Below, one piece after another: positions 8,168 to 19,456 of a DNA stretch of 37,288 nt. The DNA comes from Chloroflexota bacterium. Its GTDB lineage: Bacteria; Chloroflexota; Dehalococcoidia; Lucifugimonadales; Australimonadaceae. The notes beneath the pieces were generated by a model. That model was given only the letters and a program-made list of their open reading frames with translations. It had not been told where the DNA came from and did not search any database. Each line of letters opens with the position of its first letter. Position 1 is the stretch's first letter. The stretch is taken from positions 1 through 37,288 of the forward strand of contig JADFQE010000012.1 of assembly GCA_022561985.1 (NCBI GenBank), written 5' to 3'. The position numbers were made by a program, and so were the translations under genes.

Positions 8168-8203
8168 GGCCGCGGAGCCGGAGGGGACAGAGGAGGAAGT
8201 CTG

Positions 8204-8449
8204 ATGGAATCGGAAGCTCTGAAATTCGCGGAAGCTGCGAAGTTTTTGGGTGTGGGCCTCGCCGGACTGGGCCTTGCGGGCGCCGGTATCGGCCTGGGTA
8301 TCGTGGGGAACGGCGCTATGAACGCGCTGGGACGCAACCCGGAGGCCAAGGACGCCATCGCCCCGAACATGGTGCTCGCTCTCGCGTTCACCGAGGCGAT
8401 CGGCATCTACGGCCTGGTCACGGCGATCCTGCTGATCTTCGTCGCCTAG
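8204..8449 (+). CDS. atpE: F1Fo ATP synthase subunit c
   Basis: 81 residues forming the two-helix hairpin of the rotor ring. Helix 1 is FLGVGLAGLGLAGAGIGLGIVG, glycine-rich, followed by the polar loop GRNPEAKDAI that contacts gamma/epsilon. Helix 2 is MVLALAFTEAIGIYGLVTAILLIFV, with the ion-carrying carboxylate at Glu64. The Na+-type ligand set (a Gln in helix 1 and Glu-Ser after the carboxylate) is absent: the motif is TEAIGIY. H+ coupling is therefore most likely. An intercistronic hairpin follows immediately. Confidence 0.95.
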   Translation: MESEALKFAEAAKFLGVGLAGLGLAGAGIGLGIVGNGAMNALGRNPEAKDAIAPNMVLALAFTEAIGIYGLVTAILLIFVA

Positions 8450-8458
8450 AGACGACCC

Positions 8459-8486
8459 GGGCGGACGTCACACACGCCGTCCGCCC
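8459..8486 (+). promoter_or_regulatory. Intercistronic hairpin between atpE and atpF
   Basis: GGGCGGACG pairs perfectly with CGTCCGCCC across a 10-nt loop, starting 10 bp after the atpE stop. An outer GACCC/GGGTC pairing can extend it. There is no T-tract, so it looks like an mRNA stability or processing element rather than a terminator. Confidence 0.5.
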
Positions 8487-8569
8487 GTTCGGGTCCCCCC
8501 TCGGGGTCATCGAGGCCCATCGCCAACGAGGCCCTGTGGGAGGGCCATGGTAGGAAGGAGTCTGCTGAC

Positions 8570-9118
8570 GTGCTTGCGGCATCTGTCTTGGCCGAAGAGG
8601 CTACTGGTATCGGCGCGCTCGGCGTCGATCTGAATAGCCTCATCGTCTATGTGATCAACTTCGGGGCGCTCGCCCTGCTCCTCTACTTCGTCGCGTACAA
8701 GCGCATGCTCCGCGTGCTGGATGAGCGCTCCTCGCGTATCCGCGAGAGCCTCGAGGAGGCTGGGCGCGTGCGCGAGGCATCGGCTGAGGCCGAGGTCTCC
8801 ATGCAGCACACGCTCGATGAGGGCCGCGAGGCGGGCCAGCGCGTGCTGGCCGAAGCCCGCGAGGCGGCCGATCGCTATCGTGAGGAGCAGGCGGCGCAGG
8901 CGCGCGGCGAGGCTGAGTCGATGCTGGAGCGCGCCCGCGGCGAGATACGCCAGGAGCGCGATGCTGCGGTCGAGCAGGTCCGCGCGGAGTTCGCGGGTCT
9001 CGCGGTGACGGCGGCGGAGCGCATCATCCACCGCTCGCTGGACGCCAGCACGCACCGGGACCTGATCGACGAGGTCCTCGCCGAGCGCGAGTCGGCCGGC
9101 GGCCAGGGCCGGGGCTAG
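8570..9118 (+). CDS. atpF: F1Fo ATP synthase subunit b
   Basis: 182 residues from a GTG start with AGGAAGGAG 9 bases upstream. One membrane helix near the N-terminus (LIVYVINFGALALLLYFVAY) is followed by the basic KRMLRVLDERSSRIRESLEEA. A long Ala/Glu/Arg coiled coil, rich in EAREAADRYREEQAAQA-type heptads, runs to about residue 160. This is the single b-type peripheral stalk subunit; there is no b-prime copy and no b-delta fusion. A separate 120-bp gap with a hairpin lies before it, and atpH starts 7 bp after its stop. Confidence 0.93.
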   Translation: MLAASVLAEEATGIGALGVDLNSLIVYVINFGALALLLYFVAYKRMLRVLDERSSRIRESLEEAGRVREASAEAEVSMQHTLDEGREAGQRVLAEAREAADRYREEQAAQARGEAESMLERARGEIRQERDAAVEQVRAEFAGLAVTAAERIIHRSLDASTHRDLIDEVLAERESAGGQGRG

Positions 9119-9125
9119 GCTGGCC

Positions 9126-9668
9126 GTGGCCAAGGCACCGACGGCCCGACGCTACGCGGAGGCGCTGTTCGCGCTCGCCCACGAGCGCCGCGCCGAGGGG
9201 GCGTGGGCCGAGGCACTCGCCGGCGCGCGGGACGTCTTCTCGGAGCACACAGCCGTCCTGTACTTCAGCGAGCCGCGCATCTCCCGCGAGCGCAAGCTCG
9301 CGGCGATCGCCCTGCTCGCCGAAGGCTATGACCGGCTGATCGTGAACTTCCTGGGGTTGCTGGTCGGCCGCCAAGCGACCTCGCTGCTCCGGGAGATCGT
9401 GGCCGAGTTCGGTGCGCTGCTGGACGAGAGCGAGGGGCGCATCCAGGCAACCGTGGTGAGCGCGGCCCCGCTCTCGGACGAGCAGCGCGCACGGCTCACG
9501 GCGCTGCTCTCCGCCACGCTTGGCAAGACCGTGGCGCTCGATGCACGCGAGGACCCGGAGATCATCGGTGGGATGATCGTGCGGGTCGGGGACCAGGTTA
9601 TCGACGGGAGCGTCCGGACGCGCTTGGGCGCGCTCCAGCGCCAGCTTGCACATGGATCGCTGGCGTAG
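9126..9668 (+). CDS. atpH: F1Fo ATP synthase subunit delta
   Basis: 180 residues from GTG at 9126. The N-terminal helical domain (APTARRYAEALFALAHERRAEG) and the C-terminal signature (DPEIIGGMIVRVGDQVIDGSVRTRLGAL) are characteristic of OSCP/delta. This subunit links the b stalk to the top of the alpha/beta crown. The TAG stop lies at the normal C-terminus (ALQRQLAHGSLA). The frame then stays open after this single stop, through a Gly-Ser-Asn-Ala repeat, directly into atpA; see the repeat at 9693. Confidence 0.93.
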   Translation: MAKAPTARRYAEALFALAHERRAEGAWAEALAGARDVFSEHTAVLYFSEPRISRERKLAAIALLAEGYDRLIVNFLGLLVGRQATSLLREIVAEFGALLDESEGRIQATVVSAAPLSDEQRARLTALLSATLGKTVALDAREDPEIIGGMIVRVGDQVIDGSVRTRLGALQRQLAHGSLA

Positions 9669-9692
9669 CGGGCACGTCCCGGCTGCGCCCCC

Positions 9693-9752
9693 GGCAGCAA
9701 CGCCCGGGGCAGCAATGCCCTTGGTAGCAATGCCCTTGGCGGCAATGGAGGA
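9693..9752 (+). repeat. Four 15-bp tandem repeats between atpH and atpA, in frame with both
   Basis: Units GGCAGCAACGCCCGG, GGCAGCAATGCCCTT, GGTAGCAATGCCCTT and a degenerate GGCGGCAATGGAGGA run end to end. The last one contains the atpA ribosome site. Read in the shared atpH/atpA frame they encode [20 protein letters not shown]. This frame is open from just after the atpH TAG (9666-9668) to the atpA start. Confidence 0.85.
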
Positions 9753-9758
9753 GTGGGA

Positions 9759-11266
9759 ATGACGACCCGGGGACAAGACATCGCATCGGTCCTCAAGCGG
9801 CAGATCGAGGAGTTCGGCGGCGAGACCGCGCTCACCGAGGTGGGCACGGTCGTGCGCGTCGGGGACGGTATCGCCACGATCCACGGCCTCGGCAAGGTCG
9901 GCTTCGGTGAGCTGATCGCCTTCCCGAGCGGCGTGGCCGGCCTCGCGCTCAACCTCGAAGAGGACAGCGTCGGCGCCGCCATCATGGGCTCGGACGTCGA
10001 TGTGAAGGAGGGCGACGAGGTGAGGGCGACCGGGCAGGTCGCCCGCGTCCCCGTGGGCGATGCGCTGATCGGGCGGGTCGTGGACCCACTCGGCGAGCCG
10101 CTGGACGGCAAGGGCCCGATCAAGACCGACGCCACCCGTCCGATCGAGGTCGTGGCACCCAACGTCGTTGACCGCCAGGCGGTCAACACGCCGGTGCAGA
10201 CGGGGATCAAGTCCATCGACGGCATGATCCCCATCGGCCGCGGCCAGCGGGAGCTCATCATCGGCGACCGCATCACCGGCAAGACGGCCGTGGCGATCGA
10301 CACCATCATCAACCAGAAGGGTCAGGACCTCATCTGCATCTACGTCGCCATCGGCCAGAAGCAGGGCAAGGTGGCGCAGATCCAGGCGGTGCTCGAGGAG
10401 CACGGCGCGATGGAGCACACCATCATCGTCGCGGCCAGCGCGTCCGACCCGGCCCCGCTCCAGTACCTGGCGCCCTATGCCGGCTGTGCGATCGGCGAGG
10501 AGTTCATGGGCACCGGCCGCGAGGCACTCATCGTCTACGACGACTTGACGAAGCACGCCTGGGCCTACCGGCAGATGTCGCTGCTCCTGCGGCGGCCTCC
10601 GGGGCGCGAGGCGTATCCCGGCGACGTCTTCTACCTGCACAGCCGCCTGCTGGAGCGCTCGGCGCGCATGGACGCGGAGCACGGCGGGGGCTCGCTCACG
10701 GCGCTGCCGATCATCGAGACGCAGGCGGGGGACGTCTCCGCCTACATCCCGACCAACGTGATCTCCATCACGGACGGCCAGATCTACCTGGAGACGGACC
10801 TGTTCAATTCCGGCATCCGCCCGGCTGTGAACGTGGGGCTGTCGGTCTCGCGGGTGGGCGGCGCCGCGCAGACGCGCGCCATGCGCAAGGTCGCCGGCCG
10901 CCTGCGGCTGGAGCTTGCGCAGTACCGGGCGCTGGAGAGCTTCGCGCAGTTCGGCGCATCCGACCTGGACGCGGCGACGCGCGCACAGCTCGACCGCGGC
11001 CAGCGGCTCACGGAGCTGATGAAGCAGTCGCAGTACCGTCCGCTCACGCTCGCGCAGCAGGTCTGCTCCATCTACGCCGCGGTGAACGGCCACATGGACG
11101 ACGTGGCGGTCGAGCGCATCCGGGAGTTCGAGGCGGGGCTCATCAGCTACCTCGATACGTCGAAGTCCGATCTCATGCGCTCGATCGAGGAGACCAAGGA
11201 CCTCGACGATGCAGCGGAGGAGTCCCTCAAGGAGGGCATCGCCTCCTTCAAGGCGACGTTCTCTTA

Positions 11267-11267
<1 letters not shown>
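9759..11267 (+). CDS. atpA: F1Fo ATP synthase subunit alpha
   Basis: The tracked GTG (9753) overlaps the ribosome site, so I use the ATG at 9759, which has TGGAGGAG just upstream; this gives 502 residues. It carries the N-terminal beta barrel ([20 protein letters not shown]), the nucleotide-binding P-loop GDRITGKT, and [38 protein letters not shown], the [15 protein letters not shown] loop and the conserved [14 protein letters not shown]. The position usually occupied by Gln in GDRQTGKT is Ile. Alpha supplies the non-catalytic sites and the arginine finger of F1. Its TAA stop shares one base with the atpG ATG. Confidence 0.95.
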
Positions 11268-13571
<2,304 letters not shown>

Positions 13572-13574
13572 CTC

Positions 13575-13994
13575 ATGCCGATGCGTCTCGAGATACTCAC
13601 CGCGGAGGGCGTCCTGTTCGACGGCGACGTCGACTCGGTGGTCGCGCCCGGCAGCGAGGGCGAGCTTGGCATCCTGCCGAGCCACGCCGCGCTCATGACG
13701 ATGCTCCAGCCCGGCGAGCTCCGCTACCGCACCGCGGAGGGCGAGAGCTACCTCGCGGTCCACGGTGGGTTCATGGAGGTGCGCAGCGACCACGTGATCG
13801 TGCTTGCGGACGCCGCCGAGCACGTCGATTCGATCGACGCGGAGCGCGCCGAGGAGGCGGTCAGGCGCGCCGAGGAGCGGATCGCGGCGCGGGGCGCGGA
13901 CATGGACATCGAGCGGGCGCTGGCCTCGCTACGCCGCGCTCAGGTGCGCGTGCGCATCACACGCCGCCGCCGCCAACAAGGGCACAGCCCTTGA
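13575..13994 (+). CDS. atpC: F1Fo ATP synthase subunit epsilon
   Basis: 139 residues. The N-terminal beta sandwich shows MRLEILTAEGVLFDGDVDSVVAPGSEGELGILPSHAALMTML, and the C-terminal helical hairpin EAVRRAEERIAARGADMDIERALASLRRAQVRVRI is intact. Epsilon binds gamma and can inhibit ATP hydrolysis. The last residues (GHSP) and the TGA stop are encoded by a REP module (13977-13999), so its extreme C-terminus (RRRRQQGHSP) is repeat-derived. It is the last gene of the atp operon and converges on rex. Confidence 0.92.
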   Translation: MPMRLEILTAEGVLFDGDVDSVVAPGSEGELGILPSHAALMTMLQPGELRYRTAEGESYLAVHGGFMEVRSDHVIVLADAAEHVDSIDAERAEEAVRRAEERIAARGADMDIERALASLRRAQVRVRITRRRRQQGHSP

Positions 13995-13999
13995 CCCAC
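13977..13999 (+). repeat. Solo REP-like module at the atpC 3' end
   Basis: CAAGGGCACAGCCCTTGACC (then CAC) contains a 7-bp stem with an ACA loop and the GACCCAC side sequence. The following TCGGCGTAGCGCT resembles the inner flank of the 21065 element end (ATGGGGTAGCGCT), suggesting a remnant of a full inverted-pair element. It supplies the atpC stop codon and sits between convergent atpC and rex. Confidence 0.75.
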
Positions 14000-14013
14000 T
14001 CGGCGTAGCGCTC

Positions 14014-14646
14014 CTAGCGCCCGGTGCTGAGGTAGTAGGTCATCGACTGGAGTGCGACGACCGGGTCGACGTTTCGGATGCGCACGTTGGAGGGCGCCAT
14101 GGCTGATTTCGGCGCGTAGTTGAGGATCGCCTTCACGCCGGCGTCGACGAGCCCGTCGATCACGTCCTGGGCAGCCGCGGCCGGGACGGCCACCACCGCG
14201 ATGCGGACGCTTTCCGCGGCGGCGACCTTCTTGAACTCGCTGAAGTCGTGGATCATCAGCCCGCCGGCCCACTGGCCGACGACGTGCTTGTCCGAGTCGA
14301 AGGCACAGACGATGCGGAAGCCCTCGGGCTCGAAGCCGGGGTAGCTGATGATGGCGCGCCCGAGGCGCCCGATGCCGACCACCGCGACGTTCCACGTCTG
14401 GTCGAGGCCGAGGATGCTCCGGAGGTGTCCGAGCAGGTTCGAGATGCTGTAGCCGCGTCCCTGCTTGCCGAAACGGCCGAAGTAGCTCAGGTCCTTGCGG
14501 ATCTGTGCGGGGGTCACCTGCAGCAGCTCGCCGAGCTGCTGCGAGCTGATGATCTCGATCCCGCTTTCCTTGAGGTGCGCCAGCGCCCGCAGGTACTGGG
14601 GCAGCCTCTCCACGACGACTTCAGGGACGTCCGTTCGGGTGGCCAT
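14014..14646 (-). CDS. rex: Redox-sensing transcriptional repressor Rex
   Basis: The ORF is listed from 14796, but the ATG at 14646 gives 210 residues, the normal Rex length. It lies ~40 bp downstream of a good promoter, whereas 14796 lies upstream of that promoter. The N-terminal winged helix is seen as VPEVVVERLPQYLRALAHL, ISSQQLGELLQVTPAQIRKDLSYFGRFGKQGRGY. The Rossmann NAD(H)-binding part follows (VAVVGIGRLGRAIISYPGFE, AFDSDKHVVGQ, VAVPAAAAQDVIDGLVDAGVKAILNYAP). Rex leaves DNA when NADH/NAD+ rises and typically controls respiratory and fermentative genes, which fits its place beside the atp operon. Its 3' end is 14 bp from the REP module at the end of atpC. Confidence 0.93.
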   Translation of the reverse strand: MATRTDVPEVVVERLPQYLRALAHLKESGIEIISSQQLGELLQVTPAQIRKDLSYFGRFGKQGRGYSISNLLGHLRSILGLDQTWNVAVVGIGRLGRAIISYPGFEPEGFRIVCAFDSDKHVVGQWAGGLMIHDFSEFKKVAAAESVRIAVVAVPAAAAQDVIDGLVDAGVKAILNYAPKSAMAPSNVRIRNVDPVVALQSMTYYLSTGR

Positions 14647-14684
14647 GGCCCTCTTTGCGGCCTCCTCGCTGGTTCGTGGAGCCT

Positions 14685-14723
14685 TTGTGAAACGATAGTA
14701 TCCGGCGTCACAATCGCCGTCAA
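14685..14723 (-). promoter_or_regulatory. rex promoter with split TTGTGA/TCACAA half-sites
   Basis: On the minus strand TTGACG (14723-14718), a 17-bp spacer and TACTAT (14700-14695) precede rex by ~50 bp. Rex-type half-sites TTGTGA (minus strand 14713-14708, in the spacer) and TCACAA (14690-14685, just downstream of -10) flank the -10. They are inverted and 17 bp apart, against ~6 bp in the known TTGTGAANNNNTTCACAA operator. Autoregulation is an inference. Confidence 0.6.
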
Positions 14724-14772
14724 TCGAGATGGCGGGCGGCGATGCGCGGGTCGTGGCGCGCTTGCGGGGCCG

Positions 14773-14781
14773 TGCTAGGAT
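14773..14781 (+). promoter_or_regulatory. Extended -10 box before the DUF503 gene
   Basis: TGCTAGGAT is a TGn-extended -10 element, 27 bp before the TTG start at 14808. No clear -35 is visible. It is divergent from the rex promoter 50-70 bp away. Confidence 0.4.
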
Positions 14782-14807
14782 GGCCGTGCGATCCATCGGC
14801 GGCGAGG

Positions 14808-15107
14808 TTGGCCTTGCACATCGGCGCGGCCCGGCTCACGTTCCACCTGCACGGCAACGATTCGCTCAAGGGGAAGCGGCAGGTCTCCCGCTCGCTCATC
14901 GCCAAGCTGCGGGGGCGCTTCAACCTGGCCGCGGCCGAGGTGGACGGCATGGACCTCCACCAGACGCTCGTCATCGGCATCACGTGCGTGAGCAACCGGG
15001 CGGGGCACGCCGACGAGATGATCGACGCGGCGCTCAGGCTCGTGGAGGGACACCGCATCGACGCCGAGCTGGTGGACGTCGAGCGCTCGGTCCTGGACGG
15101 ACTTTAG
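14808..15107 (+). CDS. DUF503 (YlxP-like) family protein
   Basis: The tracked ORF begins at 14742, but homology starts with LHIGAARLTFHLHG, so I use the TTG at 14808, preceded by GGCGAGG, giving 99 residues. The core signature NDSLKGKRQVSRSLIAKLRGRFNLAAAEVDGMDLHQTLVIGITCVSN is the DUF503 fold, a small ferredoxin-like alpha/beta domain. The family often neighbours infB and rbfA in other bacteria; its function is unproven, with ribosome association suspected. Here it sits between rex and an AcuC-like gene instead. Confidence 0.85.
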   Translation: MALHIGAARLTFHLHGNDSLKGKRQVSRSLIAKLRGRFNLAAAEVDGMDLHQTLVIGITCVSNRAGHADEMIDAALRLVEGHRIDAELVDVERSVLDGL

Positions 15108-15140
15108 GTGCAGGCACGCAGTCGTCGACGCCGGCGCCTC

Positions 15141-15180
15141 TGCTAAAATCCGGTGTCGGGGGGACGGGAACCCACCGGAT
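15141..15180 (+). promoter_or_regulatory. Extended -10 and downstream inverted repeat before the AcuC-like gene
   Basis: TGCTAAAAT (15141-15149) is a good extended -10. It is overlapped by an 8-bp inverted repeat, ATCCGGTG (15148-15155) and CACCGGAT (15173-15180), across 17 bp. The repeat covers the expected start of transcription, as an operator or a leader hairpin would. Confidence 0.55.
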
Positions 15181-15193
15181 AGCGGGGTGCTCC

Positions 15194-16375
15194 GTGGAAG
15201 AAACGAAGCTGGGGACGGGAGTTTCATCTCACCCGCTCGCGAGCGGTCATACGGACGGCTCACGAGCGGCGTACGTCTACTCCGATGCCCTCTCGACGCA
15301 TGTGTTGCGGAGCGACCATCCGATGCAGCCGGTGCGGCTGCGTCAGACCGCTGACCTGCTGCGGGCGTACGGGGCCTTCGACGCACCCCAGGGACGGCTC
15401 ATCGAGCCCCGGCCCGCCACGCGTGAGGAGCTGCAGACCTTCCACACGCCCGCCTACGTGGACGCCGTCGAGATACTCAGCGCGGGAAAGAGCGAGGGCG
15501 GCGCGCTGTTCGGCTTCTCCTCCGTCGGCGACAACCCCGTGTACGAGGGCATGTACGAGGCCGCGCTGCTCTCGACGGGGGCGTCGGTGCAGGCCGCGGA
15601 GCTCGTGGCCGACGGCACCGTGGCCGCCGCGTTCAGTCCGGCCGGCGGGCTGCACCACGCGATGGCGGGCTCCGCGTCGGGCTTCTGCATCTTCAACGAC
15701 CCCGTCGTGGCCATCAACGTGCTGCGCAAGCGCGGGCTCCGCGTGGCGTATGTCGACATCGACGTCCACCACGGCGACGGCGTGCAGGCGGCGTTCTACG
15801 GCGACGCGGACGTGCTCACGATCTCGACGCACGAGAGCGGCCGCTGGCTCTTCCCGGGCACCGGCCACGCCCGCGAGATGGGCGAGGGCGCCGGCGTCGG
15901 CTACGCCGTGAACCTGCCGATGTTCCCGTACACCGACGACGACGTGTTCCTGGAGGCCTTCGACGCGGTGGTGCTGCCGCTCATCAGGGCATTCGCGCCG
16001 GACGTGCTCGCGACGCAGCTCGGCGTCGATACGCACGTGAGCGACCCGCTCGCGCACCTGGGGCTGACCACACGCGGCTACGTCGCGGCGATCGAGCGCT
16101 TCGCCGCCCTCGGCTACCCCTGGCTCGCCTTCGGCGGCGGTGGGTACAACCTCGATGCGGTCGCACGCTCCTGGACGCTCGCCTATGGCGTGATGCTCGG
16201 GCAGGCGTGGCCCGACGAGCTGCCGGAGGGCGCGGCGGAGTTCCTGACGAGTGCCACGCTGCGGGATGCGCCCCCGGAGATCGACGAGGCGGTCCAGGCA
16301 CGCGCGCGGCGGTTCACGCAGGACCAGGTGGATGAGCTACGGCGCACCGTCTTCCCGCTCCACGGGATCGCCTAG
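15194..16375 (+). CDS. Histone deacetylase superfamily amidohydrolase (AcuC-like)
   Basis: 393 residues from GTG at 15194; the longer tracked ORF runs through the DUF503 region in another frame. It is an arginase/deacetylase-fold Zn2+ enzyme. HPMQPVRL near the start, GGLHHAM (His-His charge relay), YVDIDVHHGDG (Asp and His zinc ligands), STHESGRWLFPGTG, QLGVDTHVSDPLAHL (second Asp ligand) and FGGGGYNLDAVAR are in family order. Bacterial members remove acetyl groups from proteins such as acetyl-CoA synthetase or from small amides. No acs or acuA neighbour is present, so the substrate is unresolved. The cupin gene follows after 9 bp. Confidence 0.88.
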   Translation: MEETKLGTGVSSHPLASGHTDGSRAAYVYSDALSTHVLRSDHPMQPVRLRQTADLLRAYGAFDAPQGRLIEPRPATREELQTFHTPAYVDAVEILSAGKSEGGALFGFSSVGDNPVYEGMYEAALLSTGASVQAAELVADGTVAAAFSPAGGLHHAMAGSASGFCIFNDPVVAINVLRKRGLRVAYVDIDVHHGDGVQAAFYGDADVLTISTHESGRWLFPGTGHAREMGEGAGVGYAVNLPMFPYTDDDVFLEAFDAVVLPLIRAFAPDVLATQLGVDTHVSDPLAHLGLTTRGYVAAIERFAALGYPWLAFGGGGYNLDAVARSWTLAYGVMLGQAWPDELPEGAAEFLTSATLRDAPPEIDEAVQARARRFTQDQVDELRRTVFPLHGIA

Positions 16376-16384
16376 ACGAGTCTT

Positions 16385-16744
16385 ATGCCCATGAAGACCG
16401 GCGACACCATCGAGAAGCCCTGGGGCTGGGAGCGCATCCTCGACCTCAACGAGCACTACTGCGTGAAGCACCTGTTCGTGAGGAGCGGGCATCGCCTCAG
16501 CCTCCAATACCACGAGCGCAAGCGCGAGACGATGATCCTCATCTCGGGCGGCATCGAGCTCACGATCGGCGCGACGACCGCCACGACCCGCACCTTCGAG
16601 ATGGTCGCAGGCGAGCCCTACGTCATCGAGCCCGGTACCGTGCACCGGCTGCGTGGCACGTCGGCCGATGGCGGCCTCGTGCTGGAGGTCAGCTCGCCTG
16701 AGATCGAGGACGTCGTGCGGCTCGAGGACGACTACGGTCGGTAG
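16385..16744 (+). CDS. Small single-domain cupin, mannose-6-phosphate isomerase-like
   Basis: 119 residues forming one cupin barrel of the type found at the C-terminus of type II phosphomannose isomerase. EKPWGWERI begins the domain, LSLQYHERKRETMILISGG carries the first metal motif (H and E ligands), and YVIEPGTVHRLRG carries the second. Related stand-alone proteins bind or isomerise sugar phosphates; this one lacks the GDP-mannose pyrophosphorylase half. It starts 9 bp after the AcuC-like gene, hence cotranscribed. Its last 56 bp overlap the convergent Lrp-family gene. Confidence 0.8.
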   Translation: MPMKTGDTIEKPWGWERILDLNEHYCVKHLFVRSGHRLSLQYHERKRETMILISGGIELTIGATTATTRTFEMVAGEPYVIEPGTVHRLRGTSADGGLVLEVSSPEIEDVVRLEDDYGR

Positions 16745-17210
16745 CGGACTCGTCCTTGCTTGAGACGGCCGGCCGGCCGGGGCCGTGCTTGCGTGAATCC
16801 AGGACGACGAAGGTCTCCGTCTGGCGCACGCCCGTCACCGCGCCGATCCTATCGCGCAGGAACACGGCGAGTGCCTGCGCGTCCTCCAGGTTGACCCATG
16901 CGAGCACGTCGTAGCGGCCGGTGGTGATGGCCACGTGCTCCGTCTCCGGGAACGCGGCAAGCGCCGTCGCGACGGAATCGGCGAGCGCCGGCTCGGTGCG
17001 CAGTCCGATGACGGCGGAGAGGTGGAACCCGAGCTGCTTCGGCTCCGCGACGGCGACGACGCGGATGGTGCCCTCTCGGATCAGCTTGGCGAGGCGCCGG
17101 CGTACCGTGCCTTCGCTGATGTGCAGGGTCCGGGATATGCGCGCGTTCGGCGCACGCCCGTCCTGCTGAAGGATCTCGATGATGGTCCGGTCGAGGTTAT
17201 CCGTGACACT
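16689..17210 (-). CDS. Lrp/AsnC-family transcriptional regulator, start unresolved
   Basis: The ORF track shows only the C-terminal 81 residues. The same frame stays open upstream and encodes a complete AsnC protein: HTH LDRTIIEILQQDGRAPNARISRTLHISEGTVRRRLAKL, then the RAM ligand domain (FHLSAVIGLRTEPALADSVATALAAFPETEHVAITTGRYDVLAWVN...GVRQTETFVVLD). An unrelated basic tail ends it. No ATG, GTG or TTG exists in frame before the HTH. An ATG at 17217 would fit (MGE-SVTDNLDRTI) if one base were added between 17200 and 17214. It is therefore either a non-standard start, a sequencing indel or a recent frameshift. The amino-acid effector is unknown. Confidence 0.75.
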   Translation of the reverse strand, partial: SVTDNLDRTIIEILQQDGRAPNARISRTLHISEGTVRRRLAKLIREGTIRVVAVAEPKQLGFHLSAVIGLRTEPALADSVATALAAFPETEHVAITTGRYDVLAWVNLEDAQALAVFLRDRIGAVTGVRQTETFVVLDSRKHGPGRPAVSSKDESATDRSRPRAARRPRSQAS

Positions 17211-17437
17211 CTCCCATCCGGCGGTTCGTGTTGGTTGCAGGTCGTGGCACCGACGGAGATCCCGTGCGGAAGGAGCCCGTTCGGAGAGACCCGCCGTCTC
17301 AAGACCGTCTACAGGTTAGGGGGGAGTCGGTCAGACGCGCATCGGCCGAAAGAGTGAGAGGCTCCTGATCCGTGCATCTCACGGGTCACGGGGCGGTGGA
17401 TGGCCGGCGTCCGTGCGCCGGGCCACGGCCTGCTTGG

Positions 17438-19372
<1,935 letters not shown>

Positions 19373-19385
19373 ATCTCCTCCTCCA

Positions 19386-19415
19386 AACGGTCACACTGGC
19401 AACGGTCACACTGGC
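19386..19415 (-). repeat. Exact 15-bp tandem repeat before the dnaK ribosome site
   Basis: AACGGTCACACTGGC occurs twice head to tail (plus strand 19386-19400 and 19401-19415), ending just upstream of the dnaK GGAGGAGGAG. It lies in the 84-bp grpE-dnaK gap and is not part of a hairpin. Confidence 0.85.
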
Positions 19416-19456
19416 GGCGCGTGCCCTCCGCGCGTTCGCGCAAGAGCACGGGGGGT

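Noticed and set aside
9024-11093. A 689-residue minus-strand ORF over atpH/atpA
   Set aside because: Antisense shadow of conserved ATP synthase genes, with Arg/Asp/His-rich repetitive composition.
13977-13999. Reading the REP hairpins simply as Rho-independent terminators
   Set aside because: They have only 7-bp stems, lack T-tracts, share long conserved flanks and occur as fixed-length inverted pairs, unlike the true terminators at 3377, 21016 and 33802. A secondary termination role remains possible.
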